NCBI GenBank assembly: GCA_015227615.1 | Contig: JAALGZ010000012.1 | Location: forward strand, 558,001 to 622,000 | Direction of reading: 5' to 3' | Source of the DNA: Labyrinthula sp. Ha | Lineage: Eukaryota; Sar; Bigyra; Labyrinthulida; Labyrinthulaceae | DNA: 64,000 bases | In this document: piece after piece, positions 1-11,751 of the stretch | Numbering within the stretch: position 1 is the stretch's first letter | Layout of the letters: every line of letters begins with the position of its first letter | Position numbers and translations under genes: made by a program | Notes under the pieces: model-generated | The model's input: only the letters and a program-made list of their open reading frames with translations | Told to the model about the DNA's origin: nothing | Databases searched by the model: none

Positions 1-1009
1 GAACAGAACAGGAAAGTCATCCCTCCTTAGATACTTTTTATTCCATGGTAATGGCACTTACGGCAGAAAACAGTACCAAAGCTTACCTTTGAGAGAAAAT
101 GTGGTAATGATTCGAGCTGGTTTCAACCATCAATTCCTGGCTATGCTTGAAAGGAATGGTGCTCTCTACTTAGTATCTCTTGACGCTTCGCAAACTGGAA
201 ACAAGATGCTGAAGCTCCCTCTAACTCAGGTAAGTGACATAATTTTTTCTGAGAATACGCGAATGATGGCTGCATTTAGTATCGCTCGAGGGAAAATTAG
301 TTTATGTGTTTCACCCGGTCTAGGCTTCATATCAAATGAAATATATGAAAAAGCTTTTAACGAAATTTGTGAAATTCCTATAGCCGAATGCCAACAGCTA
401 AAGTTTCTCTACTTTAAAAGTGCATCCTTGACTATTAGTGATGCTAACTCTATTATCAAAACTATTCCTTTTTCGCCATTGTTTCATAAACTTGAGAGAA
501 TTCTTGACGATGGGGGAAAAGAAATGTGGGCTTCTGCAACAAATCTTGCTCGAATGGCAGATGATAAGCTGCTCTGGGCATCTCTTTTATTTTTCTCTTT
601 ACAGAAAAGAAATACCTCAGTTGCCCAGAGTTGCTTTGCTGGTTTAAAAGCCTACGATAAGGTCGATTTTATAGTTAGTATGAAAGAAAAAAGGGAACCC
701 CTGAGAAGCATTTTTTTATCGCACGGAATCTATGGCTTATCAAAGAATCACGTAGAAAAAGAATTATTGGACCAAAAGCCACCACTGGTATATCAAGCAG
801 TTAAGGTGCATACCAGGTCGTTTGATTTTAAGTCTGCTCGAAGAATAGCACAGCGTTTTAAAGATGAAACCCTTCTAAGAATCGTTGACATTTATGAGCA
901 GCGTTATAAGGAGTCTCATTTATCGGAAGAATCCTTAGATGAGCTCTCTAAACTAAAAGCTGGTTATTCATATGAATCAGGGTACAAAGCCCAAGAAGAG
1001 AAAAGGTAA
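1..1009 (+). CDS. IFT80: Intraflagellar transport protein IFT80, C-terminal part (5' end off window)
   Basis: IFT80 is an IFT-B component that helps carry cargo along the ciliary axoneme. The frame is open from base 2 to the TAA ending at 1009, so the gene enters from the left and only about 335 C-terminal residues are present. The first part matches the end of the second WD propeller (LYLVSLD, then a beta-rich stretch to IKTIPFSPLF). It is followed by the helical region: WASATNLARMADDKLLWASL, DKVDFI, and LLDQKPPLVYQAVKVHTRSF leading into ARRIAQRFKDETLLRIVDIY. These follow the IFT80 order of a tryptophan-leucine-tryptophan-rich helix, a DKV segment, an LVYxAI segment and a terminal helix pair. 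No intron is needed. The identification is from motif order and spacing, not a search. IFT80 implies a ciliated or flagellated life stage. Confidence 0.82.
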   Translation, partial: NRTGKSSLLRYFLFHGNGTYGRKQYQSLPLRENVVMIRAGFNHQFLAMLERNGALYLVSLDASQTGNKMLKLPLTQVSDIIFSENTRMMAAFSIARGKISLCVSPGLGFISNEIYEKAFNEICEIPIAECQQLKFLYFKSASLTISDANSIIKTIPFSPLFHKLERILDDGGKEMWASATNLARMADDKLLWASLLFFSLQKRNTSVAQSCFAGLKAYDKVDFIVSMKEKREPLRSIFLSHGIYGLSKNHVEKELLDQKPPLVYQAVKVHTRSFDFKSARRIAQRFKDETLLRIVDIYEQRYKESHLSEESLDELSKLKAGYSYESGYKAQEEKR

Positions 1010-4000
1010 ATATATGTCATTGGACTAGTTCAATTGCTATAAAAAACTAAGGCTAAGTTGTTTTTTCATTTTTTTCTAAGGGGGTTCTCCTCTAAAATTT
1101 ATTTGGAGATCTAATTCGTGTTAAGAGCGGTCTCACTCCCAAAGATTTCCCCATTGCCCAATTTTCTTATGTCCTTATATATTTGTTTTCTGATCTGAAA
1201 CCAAGTTTCAACTTTTATCACTAATCAGCTCTAGAATAAACCTCTTTGAGAAGAAGGATTTTGAGTCAGTATAGCCAATAGATTAGAGTCATGAAAATTT
1301 GAACGATGTTGCATTATAGTTAGTTTTCCAGTTGAACACTCAATTGCAGGAGAGAAATAGGTAGTGTCAGTATTTGTAATGAGATTGATTATAGAAAAAA
1401 CCCTTTCCTGAAGACTGGCCTAGTGAGTATCTACGCCTTTCATGAGAAAGGAACCAACTAAATAGTAAAACTTTGTTTTTGACGCTTCATGGATATCTGA
1501 GAAATGGGGTTTACCACATAGTCTATGGGAAATAGTGTGTAATAAAAAACTAAACCAAGGTGATGAAAAGGAGGAAATAAAATAAATTTTATTTCTGTTT
1601 GGTAAGAAAGGTTTGTATTTCGGAAGAAAGTTCTCATATGTAATAGTATCAAAGTCAGTTTCTTAGGAAAAAGCAATAGTGACCTATAAAAGAAGCATTT
1701 AACTTAGCATTTTCTGTAGTGTCTTAAAGCAGCTCTTGGGGAACAGCGGTGTTCTTCTATTTTAACAATAGTTCTTAAAGGGGAATAGAATCAATTATAT
1801 TGTAGCCCTGGTCAATTTTGTTAATGATTCTAAGTTGAAGTAACAAATGATCTTCCGTAAGCTTCTTTTAATTTTCTAAAGAGATCAGGAGACTGAAATT
1901 GGATTTCTCATATTTCCCGCCTCATGAGTTTACTCTATCCTGTATGATATATTTCCATTATTTGATAAAGGCGCAATAAAGTGTGAGTTCCAGGTAGTAG
2001 AATTATTTGTCAATTTTAAAGGTTTGAATTTATAATAATGTTTAAAACTGTTAGGATTAGCGTTGGTTGTAAAGTCCAATTCAGCAACCTCAACCAAGTG
2101 ATGTAGTTTAATATATCATCTTTTTTGGGTTTTGTTGGATTGATGAAGATTATTATTACAAAATGAACTGACAGCGCTTTGATCGAGAAATAACCTCAAG
2201 CAACTGGGTTTGCTACTAGGCTACCGTAATAAACAGGTTTTACTCCAAGGCGCTTAAATATGATTTTCAAGTCATTGGATTTTGATGTATTACTATTTAG
2301 ATTGCTTTCACATACTTTTGGTAACTGCTTAATGCCTTAGTTGTTTTCGGAAAAGTTTGGTATAATGTGTGCGATATTCTCACGTACTAAGCGGTACTGG
2401 CCCACTATCTTTAAGCTGTCCTAGTTTTTGTGGGTTAATAGAATCCTGGTTGCTGTACATGTAACTTTTCTTTGGTTTAATTTTCCAGAATAATCTTGGG
2501 TGACCTAACAACATCAATAATGTATGTAACTAAATACCATTAACCTTGGTTATTTGCAGAGAATGACGATGGCTTCTCACGGACATATTAATAGGCTAAC
2601 GAACACACTGTAGGGAAAATTAGTTACTCCCGAAAGATCTCCGTAGATTTAAACTATAGGAGAAAACCTAGTTAAATCTTAGTGCGTTTTAATATAATTC
2701 TTAGGCTAGCTAATCTCTTTGAGAATAAGTAGTTCAAGCATGATAGTAATATAAGTGAAAGCTCATCCGTTCTGTTGAATGATGATATGGTTCCCACGAA
2801 GTAACTTCCCTTCTCATACGTAAAAACATTTTTTAACATGCCTCTAATACGTTTTATAGGGAGAATAACTGGTTGACAACCTGTAAACTGGAAGTTAGCA
2901 ATAGAAGTTTGATCTGCTAACGGGGGTGGATACTCAAAAACTGGTAATCCAACGCCTGAAGACACACATTTTGGGTCAGGAAAAACTCTCACCTTACTAA
3001 ACACCCCTGGTTTTTATTTCATTTTGAAACCATTTAATTCTGATTAAGCTACTTCTGGAGGGTCAATAGAGTTAAGTGTTGATGTTGAGATTATTCATAC
3101 GAATCACTTCAAAAACCAATCATTTTCGTTCTCAGGCTGATATGAGATAATTCTAGGGTGTATTTTTGTATCTACCTAGATATTTTCGTGGAGGGTGTTC
3201 ACACCTTTTCATAGCTGAGAGCTTTAACCCCCATCTAACGGCTCTGTTTAGGAACCATGCTTAATTATAGAAAAATGGTCTTGGGAAAAGAAGTATGTTC
3301 TACATAGGCCTCGGGTTTGATAAAATTTATCAATAATTATTAAATTACTTTTTTATCCTCGGTAGCAATGAGAAAATTGTAGTTTGTTTCGTATCAAATG
3401 AATCTAATTTCATTCTGATAAGCAATTCAGTATTAATACAAGACTGGGTCACACAGTCTTGGGACAAATGTCGTAAAAAATTTTTTGATTCTTGCTCCCT
3501 ATTTAAATCTATACAAGACAGTAGTATGACCTGAAAAAAAAACAGCTAATGGATGAAACTGGGCCACCTGCCCAATTTCGTTGCTTTTCATAGGGTGCAC
3601 AATGAAACAACGTAGGTTTGCTATGTGGCCCATATATGGGTTGATTATCAATTGATGAATGAAATAATGTCAGAATCATTTAATACCAATAAAAATGTCA
3701 TAATTTTCATTGGTAACCAGTATCAAGAGAAGAATAACTTGAATATTGATAATTTTTAACGGAATTCCTGTCTAGACAAACTGAATACTAAAGAAATTAG
3801 AAATATGTAGGCACAACTGCTGACATCAATCTCTTTGCTACGCAAGACTACTAATCGAGACGTATAAGCAATTTAGAGAAACTTAAGTTCTTTTGGAACA
3901 AGGAAATCATAAATTATGTTGAAAGGACCCACTTGCCCAGACATTTCTTAACTTGATAAGATAGTACAAGAGCTACTGTTAGCTCATGTAGCGTTGAGGG

Positions 4001-4516
4001 TGCATAGTCATCGGGCAATCGTCATGGTTCTATTCTAGTTTATTCATATGATCAAAAATTTATCAAATAAACGGAAAGTTTAATTTTTCCCATTCGAGAT
4101 TCGTGCTTCGGAATGGGTTCATAGTGCATCCTACTGGTTGATAAAGTGTGGGAAGGTCTCTTCACTCTTCCAAAATGACTTGGGACTTATTTACCCTTCC
4201 TGTTTCAAAACATGAAGCTATAATCAAGTCTGGTACATTTGGTTAGTCTATCTCTGAAAAATGCTTGAACAAACAATAATGAGATTGTACAAGGTGAGGT
4301 GATTAAGGACGACAGGAAGCAGTGTACCGAGAAACATAGGTATTCGACTTGTGCATATATGCAATAGAAAAACAAGAAAATATAGTTTTTATTTGTGTCC
4401 ATTAAAAATATATGATAATTTTAAATTATTGAACGCCTTGTTGCTTTATCATTTATGCCCCTTTTTGTATCTGCTCGTCCAAGTCCTTCATTTACTTCAG
4501 AAGTTTGGACGTTGCA
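1010..4516. other. Gene desert between IFT80 and the next cluster
   Basis: About 3.5 kb of AT-rich sequence with stops in all frames. The longest open stretch (2672-3004, minus) has no recognisable domain or coding-like composition. I see no tRNA, rRNA or transposon ends. Confidence 0.6.
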
Positions 4517-4758
4517 ATGGTGTGTTACTGCATTTCCACAACTTTTTTCAAACGAAGGATGAAGATAAAAAAAGAAATGCTTCCAGCTATTGGTATGGGA
4601 ATGGTGTCTCTATCTACAGTAAATTCAACCATTTGTTTTATTTTCAGCTTGCAGTGGTTGTATTTGAAAGAGCGACTGGGAACTTGTCTCTTATCAAAAT
4701 AGTACCTAATAGGCCTAAACAGGAAAATACACCCAGTGAACAACAAACTCAAGATTGA
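4517..4758 (+). CDS. Putative small two-exon gene, 70 residues, function unknown
   Basis: Proposed exons are 4517-4618 and 4648-4758, around a 29-nt GTAAAT...TTTTCAG intron (4619-4647) of the size seen in nearby genes. Splicing joins two otherwise conflicting frames into one product with a basic N-terminal part, a hydrophobic stretch (GMGMVSLSTLAVVVF) and a polar tail (PSEQQTQD). Its stop lies 21 bp from the stop of the convergent JmjC gene, matching the tight 3' packing elsewhere in the window. The start is uncertain: the frame has an earlier stop at 4430, and an upstream exon is possible. It may be a small membrane-anchored protein. No family is recognised. Confidence 0.4.
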
Positions 4759-4779
4759 ACTCACGAAACAATAAAAAAA

Positions 4780-5839
4780 TTACAATATGCCTAGTTCTTT
4801 TAAAACCATTAATTTACATTCCTTCCTGAAACCTTGAATCTTTTTTGTAAAGTTTTCCTTATTCTCCAACAGAAAGTTCTCGTATTTTTTATTAGTTTCC
4901 TCGTCTTCCTCTACAAGAATTGAAAACAGGGCCGCCTCAGCTGGAGAAATATCAGGGTATTTTTCCTTGAAAGTGTCAAAAAAGTTTTGGTCAACGTTTG
5001 ATCTGAGTCTCACTGTCTCTGCACTTATCTTCTTCTGTATCATGTGCTCTAAACCAGAACGGATATAGAAAGACGCACTGCTCCCTTTAAACACATCTTC
5101 ACTATCTGCTATACCAGGAAACCAATAATTCACCGCACAGCTCTGCACTGTTGAGTCCACAGTGTGCCACCATCCCTCCGGTATAAATAATACATCTCCA
5201 GGAGTTAGCTCAAATCCCTTTGCCACAGAAGCTATTGCTGAGTTGTTTATTTCTAGAGGAAAGTTAGCAGAGAGCTCTCCTACTTTAGTCAACTGAAAAC
5301 ACCGTGTCCCTGCCGCGGGAGAAATAACTTGAACTGACTTCTTTCCACTGCAAACGAGCAGAAAATTGCTGTTTGTATCGTAATGCCACGTACTAGATAC
5401 TGATGAGTCACTAAGATTCATCCAAAGATTCTGTACTCTTAGATTTTCCCTGTAGAAATGATGCTTAGCGGATGACTTTATCGCATTAAACGAGGGAAAG
5501 AGCGCAGAGAAACTGTTTGGAAATGAGTTAATGTCAACTTGAGCCAAATAGCGATAAATAATTAGCTCTTCAACAGATTTTTTATGTTTCTTCTTTTTTC
5601 GTGGTTTTAGATATTTCTCCAACCTAAAATAAACCACAGCTCAAGAGTTACACTTCCAAGAAAGTTATTTCGTCAATAACTCTTTTTGTATGATGACCCG
5701 AAAAAACTGGAGTTCTAGAACATGCAACTCTAAGTTTTCTCTTTGCTTCTTTTGTAGTTAAACCTTGTAGCACTTTTTCAACTTTTTCATTGAATCCATT
5801 CTTCGCTTCTTCAACTACGAACTTAAACGGCTCGCCCAT
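4780..5839 (-). CDS. JmjC/cupin-type 2-oxoglutarate Fe(II) oxygenase
   Basis: Two exons, 5839-5652 and 5623-4780, around a 28-nt intron (GTAACT...TTTTAG), give a 343-residue protein. The iron-binding pattern of JmjC hydroxylases is visible: WHYDTNSNF supplies the first His and Asp (about residues 140 and 142), and GWWHTVDS supplies the distal His (about 214). PGDVLFIPEGWWH is the typical cupin strand before it. A basic run (KPRKKKKHKK) follows the splice junction. The size and architecture resemble the small JmjC group (TYW5, JMJD7, FIH-like), which hydroxylates proteins or modified tRNA. I cannot say which. The downstream ORF has no ATG of its own at its 5' end, which supports the splice. 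It is divergent from the small gene at 5909 with a 69-bp gap that contains inverted CCAAT sequences (5850-5869). Confidence 0.78.
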
Positions 5840-5908
5840 ACAGGAAATCTATTGGAGTAAGTTAGCCAATAAAATCAACAGAAAACAATTAACGAAAAAC
5901 AAAAAGAA

Positions 5909-6118
5909 ATGTTTAGAAGTGTAATTCATCAACAGCGTAGGACATTCGCAGCAGCAGCTGGGGCTCCAAAGGGCAAGCAAGTGCCTATCGTGCCTGAAAT
6001 ATTGGCTGCAGCCGGACTAGGTACTATCATAGCTGGAGGATGGTACATGTGGGCAAGAGGTCAATACAAGAAAGTTGATCAGTTTTATGAGAAATTAGAC
6101 GCTTCAAAGACAAAATAA
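5909..6118 (+). CDS. Small mitochondrial-type single-pass membrane protein
   Basis: Sixty-nine residues. The N-terminus (MFRSVIHQQRRTFAAAAGAP) is arginine- and serine-rich with no acidic residue, like a mitochondrial presequence, and RTF-A resembles a processing site. One hydrophobic segment follows (ILAAAGLGTIIAGGWYMWA), then a charged tail. That layout is typical of small accessory subunits of respiratory complexes or the ATP synthase, but I do not recognise the family. It shares a 69-bp divergent promoter with the JmjC gene. Its TAA is 17 bp from the stop of the convergent Kir gene. Confidence 0.65.
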   Translation: MFRSVIHQQRRTFAAAAGAPKGKQVPIVPEILAAAGLGTIIAGGWYMWARGQYKKVDQFYEKLDASKTK

Positions 6119-6135
6119 ATACTTAAATCTTAATT

Positions 6136-7139
6136 TCACTGCACTGCCTCTACTTGATGAAATAAGCCAAAATCAATATAATAACTCCGGTTAGGTTCCT
6201 GAAACATACATTTACTGTGCTTTTTCCCGAAAACTATGTCTTTTCCCCTATAAGAGTGACGAGCTTGAACAGTATCTGAAGTTAACGCATCGATTCCTTC
6301 AACAGTTATTATAATCTCAAATTCATTACTAGCCGTTTGAGAAGTTAAATCAAGAAAACTATGTTCTAGAAAAACGGGGTTGGTTTCGAGTAGATCTAAG
6401 TAAATGGTTTGAGGGAAGGCTAGTAACAAAAAGCCAGAAGGTCTATCTGAACTATCTTGTTTGAGTTCAACTGTCTAAAGATAAAACAAAACGAGAGGTA
6501 TACCTTTGCACCTGTGATTGAATTGTAATACAGATAGACTTGGCAATGGGATTCGATGATTTGATGCTTCCTTAGTTCAACAATTCTGAATGAAAGTTTT
6601 CCTTCATTGATAACTGCTTTATTTGAGAAGATGATACTATTACTTCTAGGTTGCGCTCTAGAAATTCTTTGATAGACAAGGCCTATAAATATGCAATCAA
6701 ACAACACGCTCGAGATAGATTCAAGTGTAAGAACAAAGAGTCCAGCAGTGCAATGTTCGAAGAAAGATCCATTATTCAAACTATCGTCATCACTTGGTTT
6801 TGGAAGTCCAAAACCTATAGTAGTGAAAACTTGTAAGCTCAAGTAGAAATCTTGATACAATGTCTGATGTTTCTCATCAAAGCACATTCGAGAAGATAAA
6901 TCGTAAAGGAAGGCGAAAATAAGGATTGTGTTGATATATGTAAAGAAGAAAATAAGTATTAACTTGTGCGTGGAGATATTTGTTAGAGAGTGAAAAAGGT
7001 CCTTGAAGTATAAAATATTTGGTTTATTTTTCTTCCGTATATTCCAGTAGCCAGAAGACTGGTGAAATGGTGAATTTCTGTCTAAGAGTCTTTCATGTTC
7101 AATAAATGTTCCATATGCTGCATTTCCTTCTGTCTTCAT
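6136..7139 (-). CDS. Inward-rectifier-type (Kir) potassium channel
   Basis: Exons 7139-6504 and 6474-6136 join across a 29-nt intron (GTATAC...CTTTAG) into 324 residues. Two membrane helices (about 58-78 and 130-152) flank a pore loop with the selectivity filter TIGFG (about 107-113). The cytoplasmic domain is clear: SNKAVINEGKLSFRIVELRK before the intron, and FPQTIYLDLLETNP, EIIITVEGID and a QARHSY segment after it, in the same order as Kir and KirBac channels. The filter has Phe where most K+ channels have Tyr. The protein probably sits in a cell or organelle membrane. The gene starts 81 bp from the end of a MULE-derived element that may have altered its promoter. The last five residues before the stop are not conserved. 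Confidence 0.85.
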
Positions 7140-7210
7140 TTCATATAATTGCCCAAAAACTAAAAAAAAATTACATTACCACTATTTATACGAAGATGAG
7201 AACAATACAA

Positions 7211-7220
7211 AATACAAGGG
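7211..7220 (+). repeat. Target-site duplication, left copy
   Basis: AAATACAAGG, repeated exactly at 8244-8253. Ten base pairs is within the 8-11 bp typical of MULE elements. Confidence 0.8.
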
Positions 7221-8243
7221 GATCCGTTTTTTTTACTCCGGAGTAGGATACTCCTCGCAAATTCCCGTACTTCGATGAAATTCGCATTGCGCAGATTCTC
7301 GATTTTTCCATACTTCCCCTGAATAATCGATGCGCAGAACAATAATTTCCAATAGACAAGAAAAAGAGGGGGCTGGGAACAAAGTGAAGTGTACTAGAAG
7401 ATACTAAATAAATATTAACAGGTAAAAAACATTAAAATGAGAAGTTGCCTGACCCTAGCGTAGCTGGGAGCCTTCCATACTCCCCGCGTCTTTAAAAATG
7501 GCCCCATGACTCGGCCCTCCCTCCCCACTCGGCCCTCGATGAAGATGAGGATGGATTTAAATCTTTTTCCATAGCTTGAATACAGAAATTTGAAAATATG
7601 TGTAGAAGTTAATAAGTAAATATATGAAGTGACATAATTAAAAGCTTAAGACAAATAATTTTGAAAACTGAAATTCAGAAGATTTAGATTTTTGTTAAAA
7701 TTAAAATTTAAAAATTAAGTGGATTTGTAATCTAATCTAGGTGCAAGTTGTTTTATCCAGGCACACTTTCTTTTTTTCTTAAAATATAAATGTTAAACCC
7801 CCTCCCTTTTGCTTTGAATAATCCTGAGCCTTGAGTTTTGGTTTGAGTAAAATCTGCGTTTTCAACCCTATGAGCAGCACTAAGACTTATTCAATATTTA
7901 CCTTTTGGTTTTACTGACTCGCTTCTTGCACTCAGTGTTGTTCAATATTTACCTTTCTGTTCCCTGGCTCTCTTCTTGCACTCAAATTTCTTCAATATTT
8001 TTAAATCTTTTAAAATGTTTGAAATCTTTTTAAATCTTGTAAAATGTTGTTAAATCTTGTAAATTCTAGTGTTTTTAGGGTACTAGCATTGTCCTGTCTT
8101 ATGATTTACCATGCATTTGTCATGATTTGAAATTTTTTATCTTGATTTTGTTGGTTTGATTTTTTCAAAAAAAAATTAAGCAATTAAGAATTCGGCCAAT
8201 GAAATTTAGGAGTATCCTACTCCGGGGTAAAAAAAAATAAACC
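7221..8243. mobile_element. Non-autonomous MULE-family DNA transposon (deletion derivative)
   Basis: A 1,023-bp element flanked by a perfect 10-bp duplication. Its ends are inverted repeats: GG, a T-run, then ACTCCGGAGTAGGATACTCCT on the left, with the complement on the right (8212-8243, one mismatch in that core). The 7790-8243 part is an inverted relative of 32918-33380 of the larger MULE, sharing the CCCTCCC run, the GAGCAGCACTAAG segment and the repeated AAATCTTG words. The left inner end (about 7318-7360) matches the other MULE end (CTGAATAAT...GCGCAG). No transposase is present. A GC-rich middle (about 7436-7560) has no counterpart in the larger copy. The inner sequence is diverged, so the derivative is not recent, although the target duplication is intact. 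Confidence 0.85.
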
Positions 8244-8253
8244 AAATACAAGG
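8244..8253 (+). repeat. Target-site duplication, right copy
   Basis: AAATACAAGG, identical to 7211-7220. Confidence 0.8.
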
Positions 8254-11200
8254 AAACTAATAAATTATCTCCGAATTCAAAATAATCTTGAAAAGATAAA
8301 TGTTTTCAGACGCTTACTACACAGGAATACAAGGCTACCTAGTTTTCTTCTTACGCTGATCTATGTTATCTGCAACTAACTACAGGTACTTGTATTAGCT
8401 ACTAGCACTATAACCAGTGAACGGTGAGAAACAGAAAATGCGTGGGTGCTTGCTCACAAAGTTGCATCTTTAAGGATTTTTTTTCAAAATTTAGATTGCT
8501 CTTAAGCTATTCAAACTTGTTCACCAGATACTACGGTTTCTTATCCAAAAACTCTGCTGCTGTATGACGGTATAAGTGTTTACGTTAGTACTGTGGTAAG
8601 GATTTGAAGAAGGAAATTATTAAGGCAAGTAAAGGCTGTACCATTAAAAAAATTAAAATATTCTTAAGGGTGCGGAATGACGCCCCATTGAAGACTCATT
8701 CGGACTTTCAAAGAACTTTCGGAGTTACAGAGCAAGTCTCAATACCACATTGAACTTTAGAATGAGTGAGGAATATGTATGGAATGAGGAGTTTCTTAAC
8801 AAGTTCTGAGTGAGAGACTGCATTTTTTGTATTGACTGAGGAGCTAATCGAGGAATAGACAGAGAACTTCTGAGGAGTTTACAGCATTCTGAAAGAGCGA
8901 GTAATTAAGGAATTTTTGTTGCACGAGTGATCACTGAAGATTTTCTTAACTCCTTTGATTTGGGCTTAGTGAGTGTATTTAGGGACTATCATTTCCTCGG
9001 TGGGGATTGTTCCTCACTAAGCATCGCTAAGCGTAATACATGAAATGGGATCATTTCAAATATATGGGATTGGTCCAACCGTAAGGGGAATGAATCAGAA
9101 GGACGAACTTGCTGAATATTGCGTATGATCAGCAGAATGACACCGCCAAAAAAGTGTCTTAGATTAGTTTTTTGGGTGATGTAAACGGTTTCAAGTGGGG
9201 AAAAATTGTGTTTTTACTTTAAAATGGAGTAAATGTTAGAGCAACACGGTGTCAAGGCAGTTCTAAACACATACCGAAACATGATGCTAAATTTGTTTCA
9301 GAAGTAATTCTACATGCAGTGTTTGGGACCATTTGGTAGTTCCTACGACTTGTATAAACACATTTTAGTGTCATAGCACCCGAGTTTTTCTTTCTGAAGA
9401 AAATGCAAATAAGTATGTTAATATTCGCGTTCACCAAATCAGATCTTCTGCAACAGCGAAAAAAGTTAAATGTACACCAGGAATGTGATAACCCTTCTTT
9501 TCATACTGTGATTTTCACCAAAAGTAAGACCAAAGGCAAGATTACCAACCTCATTATTCCATGAAACTAATCATTCTTGCTAACTTAGAATCTTATTTTC
9601 TAGATTATAGAGTTTTATTACTTCTCTTTTTGCCTCAGCCAAAGATCAAATGATACGAAACTAACTACCTTAGCTTCAGCTAACTCTTGGGGAACATACT
9701 TTAGAATGTGGTTTAAAACTTTTTGCTTCGGTCTAGTTCTGCTAAAAGTGGAATTGTACTCTTTAAAGTGCATCATGATATGAACAATTTTTCTATTAAA
9801 TATGTACATTGCTAGCTATTGAGTAATTCATGAGCATCTTCTCCATGCAGAATGTAATGGGGGTTAAGATGATTGTACATGTCTGAAGAAACTGGTAGTG
9901 ATATTACTCAAACGCGACAATTGAAAACATTGTCTCACCATTTTTTGACAGCAGATTGTAAGCACGCATAGCCAACTGTCCTTTAGAAAATGTTGAATAC
10001 TTTGTATAATTCTTACATCGCTGTTCATGTCACTTATTGTTATCCCATGATAAAAATGCAACTTCCGTCGCACAATGAACAGTAAAGGTTTCAGAGAAAA
10101 GTATCATTAATAAGTTTCCTATTCGGAGCAGTTTACGTATGTTACTTACTAGAGTTTTTATTCTATGCCCATTTACTTTTAGAAAATTAGTTTGAATATT
10201 CCTTATATTATTACAGATAATGTTGATATAAATTTGCTAGTTTAATTCCTGGCTAAGGCGCCATATGTTTTCTCAGCAAGTATAAGAGACTAGATAAAAG
10301 GAGTAGAATAAAGGGTTTGACCTGAATCGTTGGGAGTACCTATTCTAGGAGGGGGGGGCAATCAACCCAGTAAACATCTCATTCCGGCTGGATTCCCTCA
10401 TTGAATATCATTGCTCCATATTGTGTTCTGTAGAAGTTATATTTTCAATGAAAAATTCAAGAAATAGTTTAATATATATGAAACATTCGGCAAATCATTC
10501 ACGACAAATTTTCTAATTTGTTAGTTCTGTTACCAGAGATCACTGGAATTTCCCATGCTGCGCAAGAGAAAAGATGTACACGCACAGTAGAGGTGTGTTT
10601 TCAGTAGCAGGAGAGTTACTTAGCTCGATGGAAAAAACATATGGTCACGACTCAGAGTTTTAATGTAGAGTTAACATACCAAAATCATGGTTAGTCTGTA
10701 GCAGCTTAGTACATCTCCTATTACTTTTTTCTGCTTACAAGACTAATCTTCTTGTTTTGTAGTGGGAATACTATCTTTTGGATTACTTCGTTCCAACTTA
10801 GACTAGCTGCGGTTAGTTACTTTATCTTTAAGTAGCTTTTAGGACAAATAATCCCAAATTTTTAACCATAAGGTAACTGCTTCACTTTCATTGATGTTCT
10901 CTGTTGAGGACTGACATTCAAGAGGTTCCAGCTTATGAAAGCCCTAAAAATCTTTATTTAACCTCAATTGGTGATTGTATGGTCCCGTGCATGATCTGAA
11001 CTATATGATGAGATTTGGCAGGAAAGGATTTGGTCCTTAGTCAATAATAAAATTTACATCGACATTAGTTCACCTCTGTTTGTGTTGATCTATTGCTTTA
11101 AGTTTCCAATAAACTGAGGGCAATGTTATATTAACCTTGAAGCTCACACAAGTTAATTGAAATGAGATGACTATAAAAGACTTGTCTATATTTTTGACTA

Positions 11201-11751
11201 CTAGACTCTTCAAGTGGGTCAAATTCTATTCTCAGCTCACGAAATCTTAGTTATATTAATTGGTGTAATCTACTCTTGATCCGAAGTGTGTATTTATTTA
11301 TTTGTTTCTGGTTTCTAGGTCATGAGGGATGCTGGAGTTATCTCAGCTAAGCAATTTGCAGCCTGATAGCAATTTTTCTCAGTCCATTTGCAAGCAATAT
11401 ACTAATATTTTCTACTTTAACACTTGCATTACTGTCAAGCGAAATATTAGTCTTAGAATAGGGCAATAACTACGTTCCAAGCAAGTTGTATCCTAATGTT
11501 AACAGGATTAGCACTTTCTTGACATATATTGCCGAAGTTATGCAGAGAAGCTCGAATCCTATGAAGCTTAAGTATAAATAAAGTTGAATGCACAGAAATT
11601 AGTTCTTTAAAGAAAGAAACTGCATTCGAACCATCTTCCCTGCACGAGGCTATTCTATACATGGAGTTACGAGTCCGTTTAATTTACGAGTATGACCACG
11701 TTCTTTGAAAGCACTTATATTCTACAAGGAATACAATGTTACCAGGTGCTC
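8254..11751. other. Gene desert
   Basis: About 3.5 kb with only short chance ORFs (all under 70 codons). A purine-rich stretch with repeated GAGTGAGGA-like words lies near 8760-8960, and a G8 run near 10352. No gene, RNA or transposon end is recognised. Confidence 0.6.

Noticed and set aside
2672-3004. 110-codon minus ORF in the first desert
   Set aside because: No motif, no neighbouring gene spacing and no intron signals. Likely chance.
4525-4764. 79-codon minus-strand ORF
   Set aside because: It is antisense to the spliced plus-strand gene candidate and lacks coding signs.
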